This document shows positions 54,966 to 63,164 of a stretch of 64,000 nucleotides of DNA, piece by piece. The position numbers and the translations under genes were made by a program. Origin of the DNA: Sphingopyxis sp. YR583 (GTDB lineage: Bacteria; Pseudomonadota; Alphaproteobacteria; Sphingomonadales; Sphingomonadaceae); assembly GCF_900108295.1 (NCBI RefSeq), contig NZ_FNWK01000002.1, positions 186,001 to 250,000 on the forward strand. Reading direction: 5' to 3'. How positions within the stretch are numbered: the stretch's first letter is position 1; each line of letters opens with the position of its first letter. The notes beneath the pieces are model-generated. The model saw nothing but the letters and a program-made list of their open reading frames with translations. It was not told the origin of the DNA and ran no database searches.

Positions 54966-56582
54966 ATGCGAAGCCGATTTCTGACGAGCGTAACGATGGT
55001 TGCCGTGCTGGCTTCGGCGCCCGCACCGATCCCTCTGGCGATGGCGCACTCGATACCGCCAACCGGCGAGGGCTTTTGCCGCAACGCCGCGCCCTTGCCG
55101 CAGCTCGATCCCGAGGTCCGTCCGCAGCCGCAGCAGACGAATGGCAGCATCAAGACGCGCGGGAGCGTGAAGGCCGACCGCGAGGAGGAGGTGATGGCGG
55201 TCGAGCCCGCGCCTCCGCCGCCCCCTCCGCCACCTCCACCCCCGCCGCCAATGGCTCCGCCGCCGCCATCCTATGCGGGCGATGCCGCCGAGGTCGTGGT
55301 GACCGGATCGGCGAGCGCCAGCTCCAGCAAGGCCGTTGCCGAGGCGCTTCCGCCGCCGCCGGCATCCGCTGCGCCGGTTCCCGGTTCATCTTCCGACTAT
55401 TCGCGCGTCAGCCCCGGCATTGTGCCGCCGCGCCCCTATCCAAGGCCGCAGCCGCAACCCCAATCGGGCATATTGACCGCGGGCGAGCATGACGATCTGC
55501 TCAACCCCGAACTTTATGCCTCCTACGTCAATCGCAGTGGTGATCTGGGACAGGAGGTCCGCGACCTTCCGCGCGTCGATACGACGCGTGTCGTGACGGT
55601 GAAGGTCAACGACCGCAGCGGCCAGCCGATCCCCTTCGCCGACGTCGTGGTGACGTGCAGCGACGGCAACAGTATCACCATGGCGACACAGGCCGACGGT
55701 AGCGCCGTCTTCTTCCCCGGGCTCGACCGGCTGAGCGAGCGGATCACGGTGTCGGCGCGGAAAGCGGGCCGCACCATCGCCGACGCGCGTCCGGTACTGG
55801 TCGCCAATTCGGCGGGCGGTCAGCTTGTCGGCCTGACCGCTAATCAGGCCGCCACCAAGGCGACCAAGCTCGACCTGATGCTCGTCGTCGATACGACGGG
55901 CAGCATGGGCGACGAGATCAACTATCTTCAGTCCGAACTGCGATCGATCATCGGTGCGATCACCGCAAAACACCGCGACCTCGACATTCGCATCGGCTTC
56001 GTCTTCTACCGCGATCTCGGCGACGATTATGTCACGCGAACGGTCGCCTTCGATCGCGATATCGGACGCGTGCAGGGTGCGCTGGCACGGCAAGACGCCA
56101 ATGGTGGCGGCGACTATCCCGAGGCGATGGATCAGGCGATGATCCGCGCGGTCGGTCAGGACTGGCGCCCCGACGCGGTGAAGTCCCTGTTGCTCGTTGC
56201 AGATGCGCCGCCGCACGACGACAAGTTCGGGCGGACCTGGGCCGCCGCCGAAGCGGCGCGCGCCAAGCGCATCCATATCACGCCGGTCGCCGCCTCGGGC
56301 GTCGCCGACAAGGCCGAATATGCGATGCGCGCGATGGCGGCCGCAACGCAGTCGCGCTATCTGTTCCTGACCGACGACAGCGGCGTCGGAAATCCGCACG
56401 CGCCGCCTGCGATCGATTGCTATCTCGTGACCAAGCTCGATGCGCTCGTCCGGCGGGTGATCGACAGCCAGATCAGCGGTCGCCGCATCGAGCCCGACGA
56501 TCAGGAAATCATCCGCAGCGTCGGCAAATATGATGCCGGCAAATGCATCCTGCCCGCCGACTTCAAGTGGCAGGACGGCTGA
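54966..56582 (+). CDS. exported von Willebrand factor A protein with VTG motif and proline-rich region
   Basis: 538 residues from the ATG after GGGGAGTTGTTG. Signal peptide ends near PLAMAHS. Residues about 75-150 are low-complexity: a poly-Pro run, then AAEVVVTGSASAS, then a second Pro/Ser region. A carboxypeptidase-regulatory-like beta domain follows (VTVKVNDRSGQPIPFADVVV). The VWA domain has MIDAS start LMLVVDTTGSMGDEI, DLGDDYVTR and LLVADAPPHDD. It likely acts outside the inner membrane as a metal-dependent adhesive or assembly protein. A second VTG-VWA protein lies 4.8 kb downstream. Confidence 0.82.
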   Translation: MRSRFLTSVTMVAVLASAPAPIPLAMAHSIPPTGEGFCRNAAPLPQLDPEVRPQPQQTNGSIKTRGSVKADREEEVMAVEPAPPPPPPPPPPPPPMAPPPPSYAGDAAEVVVTGSASASSSKAVAEALPPPPASAAPVPGSSSDYSRVSPGIVPPRPYPRPQPQPQSGILTAGEHDDLLNPELYASYVNRSGDLGQEVRDLPRVDTTRVVTVKVNDRSGQPIPFADVVVTCSDGNSITMATQADGSAVFFPGLDRLSERITVSARKAGRTIADARPVLVANSAGGQLVGLTANQAATKATKLDLMLVVDTTGSMGDEINYLQSELRSIIGAITAKHRDLDIRIGFVFYRDLGDDYVTRTVAFDRDIGRVQGALARQDANGGGDYPEAMDQAMIRAVGQDWRPDAVKSLLLVADAPPHDDKFGRTWAAAEAARAKRIHITPVAASGVADKAEYAMRAMAAATQSRYLFLTDDSGVGNPHAPPAIDCYLVTKLDALVRRVIDSQISGRRIEPDDQEIIRSVGKYDAGKCILPADFKWQDG

Positions 56583-56681
56583 CACCGATCGACCGGCCCC
56601 GCATCGGAGGCAAGCAAATCCCTCTTGACGGGATTGCGATGCACAGCAACCCTCGCGCGCCTGAAAATGGGGCGCGGGGGA

Positions 56682-57353
56682 ATGAAATTGCAATTCGATG
56701 CCAGCTTGGCCGCGCCGGTGGCGCGCGACGCATTTTTACACATCAAAGCGAATTGGCGGACATTCGCGCTTATCTTTCTTGCTTCGACCGCGGCGGGCGT
56801 CGGGATGGATCTGAGTTCGGCGCTCGGCGAAGCAGCGATCCTTTATGTTTTCGCTTTCACCTTCTTCAACCTCTTCTTGCAAGCCTGCATCATCATCGCA
56901 GTCTTGAAGGGGGCCGGACAAGTCGTCGCCTCGCGCAAATGGCGGATCGCTTCGCTGTTCGGAGTGGGGCTGGTGACCGGGCTCGGGATCGCGTTCGGAT
57001 TGCTCGTGCTCATCCTTCCCGGCCTCTATTTCGCGGGACGCTGGTTTCTTGCCGCCCCGGCGCTGTTTGCAGAAGACATATCGATGTCCGAAGCGATCCA
57101 GGCTAGTTGGGATGCGACAGAGCAGCATTGGCTCGCATGCTCGATCATCGCGGTGACGATCTTCCTGTGTCAGGGCGTGCCGCTCGTCGCCAACATCTAT
57201 CTCGTCCCGGAAGGCGACATCACGCGTATCGGAACGCTGATCGTGACAAATGCGTTGTCGCAGGCGGCGTGGGTCTTTGGTATCGCCGCTGCGGCCACCA
57301 TGTATCTGACGATCGGTCGACGCGCGGCGCGCAACGCCGAAATTTTCGGTTGA
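56682..57353 (+). CDS. multi-pass membrane protein, YciC/UPF0259-like
   Basis: 223 residues from MKLQFDASLAAPV, with GCGGGGG just upstream. About six hydrophobic helices (FALIFLASTAAGVG; FTFFNLFLQACIIIAVL; LFGVGLVTGLGIAFGLLVLI and others). ILPGLYFAGRWFLAAPALFA followed by SMSEAIQASWDATEQHW is the typical loop of the YciC/glycerophosphoryl-phosphodiesterase membrane-domain group. Function unknown. It precedes topA by 67 bases. Confidence 0.75.
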   Translation: MKLQFDASLAAPVARDAFLHIKANWRTFALIFLASTAAGVGMDLSSALGEAAILYVFAFTFFNLFLQACIIIAVLKGAGQVVASRKWRIASLFGVGLVTGLGIAFGLLVLILPGLYFAGRWFLAAPALFAEDISMSEAIQASWDATEQHWLACSIIAVTIFLCQGVPLVANIYLVPEGDITRIGTLIVTNALSQAAWVFGIAAAATMYLTIGRRAARNAEIFG

Positions 57354-57420
57354 CGCGGCGCCCGTCGGCGCCACCCTCACGCGTACGTACGTAAGGGACA
57401 GCTAGGACTAAAGGTTTTTC

Positions 57421-59976
57421 ATGCAATTGGTAATTGTGGAATCGCCCGCAAAGGCGAAGACGATCGAGAAATATCTGGGGCGCGATTTCAAGGTGCTGGC
57501 GTCGTATGGCCATGTCCGCGACCTGCCGCCCAAGGACGGCTCGGTCGATCCCGACGACGGTTTCGCGATGCAGTGGCAGCTGTATCCCGACAAGACGAAG
57601 CGGATGAAGGAAATCCAGGACGCGGCGAAGACCGCCGATCGACTGATCCTCGCGACCGACCCTGATCGCGAAGGAGAAGCGATCAGCTGGCATGTGCAGG
57701 AATTGCTGCGCAGCAAGAAGGCGCTGCCTGCGTCGGTTGACCGCGTGACGTTCAATGCGATCACCAAGCAGGCCGTGACCGACGCCATGGCGCGTCCGCG
57801 CGAACTCGACACCGACTTGATCGACGCTTACCGCGCCCGCCGCGCGCTCGACTATCTCGTTGGCTTCACCCTCTCGCCGGTTCTCTGGCGCAAGCTGCCC
57901 GGCGCGAAATCGGCGGGCCGCGTCCAGTCGGTCGCGCTGCGTCTGGTGGTCGAACGCGAACGCGAGATCGAGGCCTTTGTTGCGCAGCAATATTGGTCGG
58001 TGACCGGCCTGTTCGAGATGGGCGGGACGCCTTTCAAGGCGCGGCTTTCCCGCTGGAAGGGCGACAAGATCGAGCGTCTGTCGATCACCAGTGAAGCCGA
58101 CGCGCGCGCCGCCGAGGCCGATGTGAAGGCGGGGCATTTTACCGTCGATGCGGTCGAAACCAAGCCGCTGACGCGCAACCCCCCGCCACCATTCACCACG
58201 TCGACCTTGCAGCAGGAAGCGGCGCGCAAGCTCGGCTTCTCCGCAAGCCACACGATGCGCATCGCGCAGGCGCTCTACGAAGACGGCGCGATCACCTACA
58301 TGCGTACCGACGGCGTCCAGATGGACGGCAGCGCGATCAGCGCGGCGCGCAAGGCGATCGCGACGCGCTATGACGGGGGTTATGTTCCCGACCAGCCGCG
58401 CCAGTATCAGACGAAGGCAAAGAATGCGCAGGAAGCGCATGAAGCGATCCGTCCGACCGACTTTTCAAAGGACAAGGCGGGCAGCGGCGATCATGCCCGG
58501 TTGTATGAGCTGATCTGGAAGCGCGCGATGGCGAGCCAGATGGCGTCGGCGCGGCTTGAACGCACGAGCATCGACCTGACCGACGGCACGGGCAAGACGG
58601 TGATGCGCGCGACGGGGCAGGTCGTGAAGTTCCCGGGCTTCCTCGCGCTTTACGATGAAAGCCGCGACGATGCGGCCGATGACGACGATGCGCGCCTGCT
58701 GCCCGCGATGGCGAAGGGCGACGCGCCGGCAAAGACCGGCGTCGAGGTCGAGAGCCACGAGACGCAGCCGCCGCCGCGCTATTCGGAGGCGAGCCTCGTC
58801 AAGAAGATGGAAGAGCTCGGCATCGGGCGTCCGTCGACCTATGCCTCGATCCTGCAGGTGCTGAAGGACCGCGCCTATGTGACGGTCGAGAAGAACCGCT
58901 TCATGCCGGAGGAGAGCGGTCGCTTGCTGACCGCGTTCCTCGAACGCTTCTTCGAACGCTATGTCGGTTATGATTTCACCGCGGGGCTCGAGGAAGAACT
59001 CGATGACGTATCGGGCGGCCGCGCGCAGTGGCAGGCGGTGCTCGAACGCTTCTGGCGCGATTTCAAGCCGCGCACCGGCGAGGTGATGGAGCAGAAGCCG
59101 TCGGAGATCACTGCGGCGCTCGACGAGTTCCTCGGTCCCTATCTCTTCCCCGACAAGGGCGATGGCAGCGACCCGCGTCTCTGTCCCAATTGCGGCACCG
59201 GGCGGCTCGCGCTGCGCGGTGGCAAGTTCGGGCCGTTCATTGCGTGCAGCAACTATCCCGACTGCAAATTCACGCGCAAATTTGCACAGCCGGGCGGCAG
59301 CGATGGCGCCGATACGGGCCCCGAAACGCTGGGCAACGATCCCGACAGCGGGCTGGAAGTGACGAAGCGCAGCGGGCGCTTTGGCCCCTACATCCAGCTC
59401 GGCGATGGCAAGGAAGCGAAACGTTCGTCGATTCCCAAGGACATCCCCGGCGAGGATTTCAATCTCGACTATGCGCTGCGGCTGCTGAGCCTGCCGCGCG
59501 AGGTCGGAGTGCATCCCGAAAGCGGCAAGCCGATCATGGCGGGGCTTGGCCGCTATGGCCCCTATCTGCTGCACGACGGCAAATATGCGAAGTTGACGGG
59601 CACGGCCGAAATATTCGACATCGGCATGAACGCGGCGGTCGTTCGCATCGCCGAAGCGGCGGCGGGCGGCGGGCGCGGACGCACCAAGGCCGAGCCGCTC
59701 AACACCTTTGGTCCGCATCCGACGAGCGGCGGCGAGATGAAGCTGATGGAAGGGCGCTTCGGTCCCTATGTCACCGACGGCACGACCAACGCGACGCTGC
59801 CTAAGACGGCCGATCCGGCGACACTGACGCTGGAAGAAGCCATCGCCCTGATCGACGCGCGTGCTGCGAAGGGTCCGGCAAAGGGCAAGAAGAAAGCGGC
59901 GCCGAAGAAGAAGGCGCCGGCGAAAAAGCCCGCTGCCAAAAAGGCGACGGCGAAGAAAAAGGCCGAAGCGGAATAG
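57421..59976 (+). CDS. topA: DNA topoisomerase I
   Basis: 851 residues, type IA. Toprim MQLVIVESPAKAKTIEKYLG and TDPDREGEAISWH, active Tyr293 in AITYMRTDGVQ, one clear zinc finger CPNCGTGRLALRGG...CSNYPDC, further degenerate fingers (GRFGPYIQLGDG; GRYGPYLLHDG; GRFGPYVTDG) and a Lys/Ala-rich tail. It relaxes negative supercoils. Ends 20 bases before a hairpin repeat that may end the transcript. Confidence 0.97.
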   Translation: MQLVIVESPAKAKTIEKYLGRDFKVLASYGHVRDLPPKDGSVDPDDGFAMQWQLYPDKTKRMKEIQDAAKTADRLILATDPDREGEAISWHVQELLRSKKALPASVDRVTFNAITKQAVTDAMARPRELDTDLIDAYRARRALDYLVGFTLSPVLWRKLPGAKSAGRVQSVALRLVVEREREIEAFVAQQYWSVTGLFEMGGTPFKARLSRWKGDKIERLSITSEADARAAEADVKAGHFTVDAVETKPLTRNPPPPFTTSTLQQEAARKLGFSASHTMRIAQALYEDGAITYMRTDGVQMDGSAISAARKAIATRYDGGYVPDQPRQYQTKAKNAQEAHEAIRPTDFSKDKAGSGDHARLYELIWKRAMASQMASARLERTSIDLTDGTGKTVMRATGQVVKFPGFLALYDESRDDAADDDDARLLPAMAKGDAPAKTGVEVESHETQPPPRYSEASLVKKMEELGIGRPSTYASILQVLKDRAYVTVEKNRFMPEESGRLLTAFLERFFERYVGYDFTAGLEEELDDVSGGRAQWQAVLERFWRDFKPRTGEVMEQKPSEITAALDEFLGPYLFPDKGDGSDPRLCPNCGTGRLALRGGKFGPFIACSNYPDCKFTRKFAQPGGSDGADTGPETLGNDPDSGLEVTKRSGRFGPYIQLGDGKEAKRSSIPKDIPGEDFNLDYALRLLSLPREVGVHPESGKPIMAGLGRYGPYLLHDGKYAKLTGTAEIFDIGMNAAVVRIAEAAAGGGRGRTKAEPLNTFGPHPTSGGEMKLMEGRFGPYVTDGTTNATLPKTADPATLTLEEAIALIDARAAKGPAKGKKKAAPKKKAPAKKPAAKKATAKKKAEAE

Positions 59977-59995
59977 TCGACTCTTCCCCTTAATT

Positions 59996-60023
59996 CGTCA
60001 TTCCCGCGGAAGCGGGAATGACG
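59996..60023. repeat. REP-like hairpin repeat, single unit
   Basis: Perfect 12-bp inverted repeat CGTCATTCCCGC / GCGGGAATGACG around GGAA. The first 12 bases are identical to the left arm of the paired element near 44.07 kb. It lies 20 bases after the topA stop and may serve as its 3' hairpin. Confidence 0.85.
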
Positions 60024-60100
60024 AAATCCGGTGAGGTTAATGGTCGGCGTTCCCGATACTCCAAACCCGTGATAGAGTGGCGCATCGGGGAGACTTGTCC

Positions 60101-61225
60101 ATGCGCCACCTGCTTGCCGCCGTCCTGCTCTTCATCCTGACAGCATTTGCGCTGCCTGCCGCCGCGCAGCCATCGCGCTACCTGATCTCGGCCCAGCCGA
60201 TGACCGACGCGCCGCCCGGGACGCAGGCTTGGCGGGTGCAATATTGGACGACGAACGGCAACGGCCAGCGCTTTGCGGTCGCCGGCATCGTCGCGGCGCC
60301 GATGGAAGGGATCCCGCCCCGGCCGCGCCGTGTCATCGCATGGACGCACGGTGCGTGGGGTGTGGCCGAAAAATGCGCGCCGTCGCTCAGCCCCAATTTC
60401 TTCGAATATTCGGCGGGGATGAACGCTGTCCGCAACGGCTATGTCGTCGTCGCGCCCGACTATATCGGGCTTGGAAGCCCGACGATGCATCCGTTTCTTG
60501 TCGGGCAGGACACCGCGAATGCTGTGCTCGACGCTGTGCGCGCGGCGCGCGAAATTCCCGGCGCAGCGGCGGGGAGCAGCTTTGCCGTGTGGGGCGAGTC
60601 GCAGGGCGGTCATGCCGCGTTGTGGACCGCGACGGCCGCGCGGAGCTACGCCCCCGACCTGACGCTCGTCGCGACCGCCGCCGCCGCGCCGCCGACCGAC
60701 CTCGGCGCCAATCTGCGCGAAGGCAGCGACAAGAATGCACGCGCGCTGCTCCTGTCCTTTGCGCTGTACAGTTGGTCGACGCTCTATGGCTTCCCGCTCG
60801 ACAGCATCACGAACCGTACCAATCAGGGTATCATTCGCCGGCTCAGCGAGAATAATTGCGTTGCGTTCAACAAAAAGCCCAAGCTCGGGACGATCCTTGG
60901 TATCCTGACCATCGCGCGTGCGACGAAGGGCAAGGATATCGAAAAGATCGAACCCTTCGGCGCCTTCGAACGTGCGAACAGCGTTGATCCCGCGCGCGTA
61001 CCCGGGCCGCTGCTGATCGCACAAAGCAGCAAGGACACGATCGTCGCCCCCGCAGTGACGCGCAAGTTCGCCAAGGCGGTTTGTAAGCGCGGAACGCCGA
61101 CACGGTGGATCGATATGACCGGCGACCATGGTGCGAGCGCCAAGGACAGCGCGCAGGAGACGATCGGCTGGATCACTGCGCGCTTCGACGGAAATCCGCC
61201 GCCAAACGACTGTCGCCGGATCTGA
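60101..61225 (+). CDS. secreted lipase-like alpha/beta hydrolase (LIP family)
   Basis: 374 residues from MRHLLAAVLLF with GGGGAGACTTG upstream. Signal peptide ends at AAAQPSRY. Nucleophile elbow WGESQGGHAALW; oxyanion-side WTHGAWGVAEKC; VVAPDYIGLGSPTMHPF; acid in QSSKDTIVAP and His in DMTGDHGASAK. Matches the secretory lipase group (PF03583), mostly known from fungi and actinobacteria but also found in sphingomonads. Substrate likely an ester of lipid or polymer. Confidence 0.85.
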   Translation: MRHLLAAVLLFILTAFALPAAAQPSRYLISAQPMTDAPPGTQAWRVQYWTTNGNGQRFAVAGIVAAPMEGIPPRPRRVIAWTHGAWGVAEKCAPSLSPNFFEYSAGMNAVRNGYVVVAPDYIGLGSPTMHPFLVGQDTANAVLDAVRAAREIPGAAAGSSFAVWGESQGGHAALWTATAARSYAPDLTLVATAAAAPPTDLGANLREGSDKNARALLLSFALYSWSTLYGFPLDSITNRTNQGIIRRLSENNCVAFNKKPKLGTILGILTIARATKGKDIEKIEPFGAFERANSVDPARVPGPLLIAQSSKDTIVAPAVTRKFAKAVCKRGTPTRWIDMTGDHGASAKDSAQETIGWITARFDGNPPPNDCRRI

Positions 61226-61263
61226 TTTCACCTGCCCGAAAGCAGGGCAGCGGCTTCGCATTT

Positions 61264-61280
61264 TCCGTTACGGTAACGGA
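61264..61280. promoter_or_regulatory. 17-bp palindrome before the second VWA gene
   Basis: Perfect 8-1-8 palindrome TCCGTTAC-G-GTAACGGA, 52 bases upstream of the VWA start. The GTTAC/GTAAC core is common in TetR-family operators; no regulator gene is adjacent. Confidence 0.45.
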
Positions 61281-61332
61281 GGCATACGTGATAGCTTTCC
61301 TCTCCCGATAACAGGGATTTGGGAGAGCGGAC

Positions 61333-63132
61333 ATGGCAAGCTTCAAATTCTTCCACTCGTCGTTGACCACATTGGCGCTGTTGACGACTGCCGCGCCTCT
61401 GCCGACCTTTGCGCAAGATGTCCTGCAGGACGATGACGAGAGCCTCGGCGAGGTGATCGTCACTGGCGCCCGCATTCGCCAGGGAGGTGCCCAGGATATA
61501 CAGCATTTCCGGTCGACGGCGCTCAGCGCAACGACGTTGCCGCGCCCTGAATCGCTGACCGTCGAAGGCCTGCTCGGCGAGCATGACCTGACGCTTCCGG
61601 CGGGCGGCAATTGTGCGCAACTCTTTTGCCTCAACGTACAGGCAATGGCCGCCAGTCTGCCGACACGGCCCGACGATCTCATGTTTCTCGGCATGGCGTT
61701 CGACAGCAATATCGATGCGGCAAGTTGGAAGCGCGAACCGCTGAGCATCATGGCGGTCGTCGACCGGTCGGGATCGATGTCCGGACCGCCGATCGCGAAT
61801 GTGAAGGCGGCCTTGCACCAGATGGTCGACGAATTGGGGCCGAAGGACCGGCTTGGCATCGTCATCTATGGCACCAATTCGAATATCCATCTCGCTCCGA
61901 TAGCGGCGGCGGCAAACAAGGATGCGATGCACGCCGCGATCGACAGCATCGCGATCGACGGCTCGACGTCGATGGAAGCCGGGCTGACGCTTGGCTATCA
62001 GGCCGCCTTTGCCGAAGCCGACCGGTTCGACGGCAAGGTGCGTATGATGCTGTTCACAGACGAACAGCCCAACACGGGCCGCACCGATGCAGGCAGCTTC
62101 ATGGCGATGGCCGAGGATGCGTCGAAGCGCGGGATCGGGCTCACGACCATCGGCGTCGGTGTGCAATATGACGGTGCGCTCGCGATGAAGATTTCGAGCG
62201 TTCGCGGCGGGAACCTCTTCTTCGTCGCCGGCCCCGACAAGGGCGCCCAGCTGATGCGGGACGAGTTTCGCAATATGGTGAGCGAAGTTGCGCACGACCT
62301 CGTCATGACGCTGACCCCGCATGCGGGCTATCGGATCAGCGGTGTGTTCGGTGTCCCCGACGGGCTGATGACCGAGGGCAAGGATGGCGCAATCGCGATC
62401 ACCGTGCCGACGGCCTTCCTGTCGTCGAACGGCGGCGGCATCTATGCTTCGCTGGGCAAGGCCGAGGGGCGCGCCCACTTGCCCGTGGTATCGCTCGCGG
62501 ACGGGGCATCGCTGATGGATGTTTCGCTGACCTATGTCAGCGCGCTCGACGGAAGCAAGCATGGCGACAAGCTCAGCATCGGGGCACCGACGGCTGAGCC
62601 TGCGGCCAACCTGCGGCTCGCGCAGACGCTCGTCGATCAATATCTGGTGATGGATGCAGCGACGCGGGCCTTCCATCGCGACGGCAACGCCAAACAGGCG
62701 TTCGCGCTGCTCGACGGCCTCAATACGCGTCTTTCCGGTGTCGACTATGCCGACCTGAAGGACGAGCGTGCGCTGGTGGAGACGATGCGTGGCAAGGCGG
62801 CGCTCTATGCCGGTTATAGCGGCGAGGTGCCGAAGGACATGCAGCCGATGCGTGTCCTAGGAAAATGGCGTGTCGTGTCGCTCAACGGGGTCGAGGATCT
62901 GTCGCGCCACGACGTGATGGAGTTTACCGACGACGAGGAGGTCATCACCTATTTCCAGCGTCCGCTGCGCGGCGACGACGAAATGTATCAGGATTTCCAG
63001 ATCAACGAGCGGGAAATCTATATTCCCGACGGCGATTTGCGCGTGCGCTATTGGGTCGATGGCGACCGGCTGCGGATGCGATCCAGCGACGGGAAGGTCC
63101 GGATTACGCTGGTGCGCGAAACGACGAGCTGA
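61333..63132 (+). CDS. exported VWA protein with TonB-receptor-like VTG motif
   Basis: 599 residues. Signal peptide ends near PTFAQDV. Then ESLGEVIVTGARIRQGGAQD, which resembles the mature N-terminus of sphingomonad TonB-dependent receptors. The VWA domain starts at SIMAVVDRSGSMSG (intact MIDAS DxSxS) with LFTDEQPNTG. A beta-rich middle follows, and the last 90 residues (VLGKWRVVSLNGVEDLSRHD) look like a META or lipocalin-like domain. No transmembrane anchor at the C-terminus. Single-gene unit with a palindrome upstream and a hairpin at the end. Confidence 0.82.
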   Translation: MASFKFFHSSLTTLALLTTAAPLPTFAQDVLQDDDESLGEVIVTGARIRQGGAQDIQHFRSTALSATTLPRPESLTVEGLLGEHDLTLPAGGNCAQLFCLNVQAMAASLPTRPDDLMFLGMAFDSNIDAASWKREPLSIMAVVDRSGSMSGPPIANVKAALHQMVDELGPKDRLGIVIYGTNSNIHLAPIAAAANKDAMHAAIDSIAIDGSTSMEAGLTLGYQAAFAEADRFDGKVRMMLFTDEQPNTGRTDAGSFMAMAEDASKRGIGLTTIGVGVQYDGALAMKISSVRGGNLFFVAGPDKGAQLMRDEFRNMVSEVAHDLVMTLTPHAGYRISGVFGVPDGLMTEGKDGAIAITVPTAFLSSNGGGIYASLGKAEGRAHLPVVSLADGASLMDVSLTYVSALDGSKHGDKLSIGAPTAEPAANLRLAQTLVDQYLVMDAATRAFHRDGNAKQAFALLDGLNTRLSGVDYADLKDERALVETMRGKAALYAGYSGEVPKDMQPMRVLGKWRVVSLNGVEDLSRHDVMEFTDDEEVITYFQRPLRGDDEMYQDFQINEREIYIPDGDLRVRYWVDGDRLRMRSSDGKVRITLVRETTS

Positions 63133-63137
63133 ACCGG

Positions 63138-63164
63138 GAGGGCGGCGCTTGGGGCGCCGTCCTC
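63138..63164. terminator. hairpin between convergent VWA and era genes
   Basis: 11-bp stem with one G-T pair: 63138-63148 with 63154-63164, 5-base loop. No T-run on either side and it touches the era stop codon, so it is a weak or factor-aided terminator. Confidence 0.5.
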
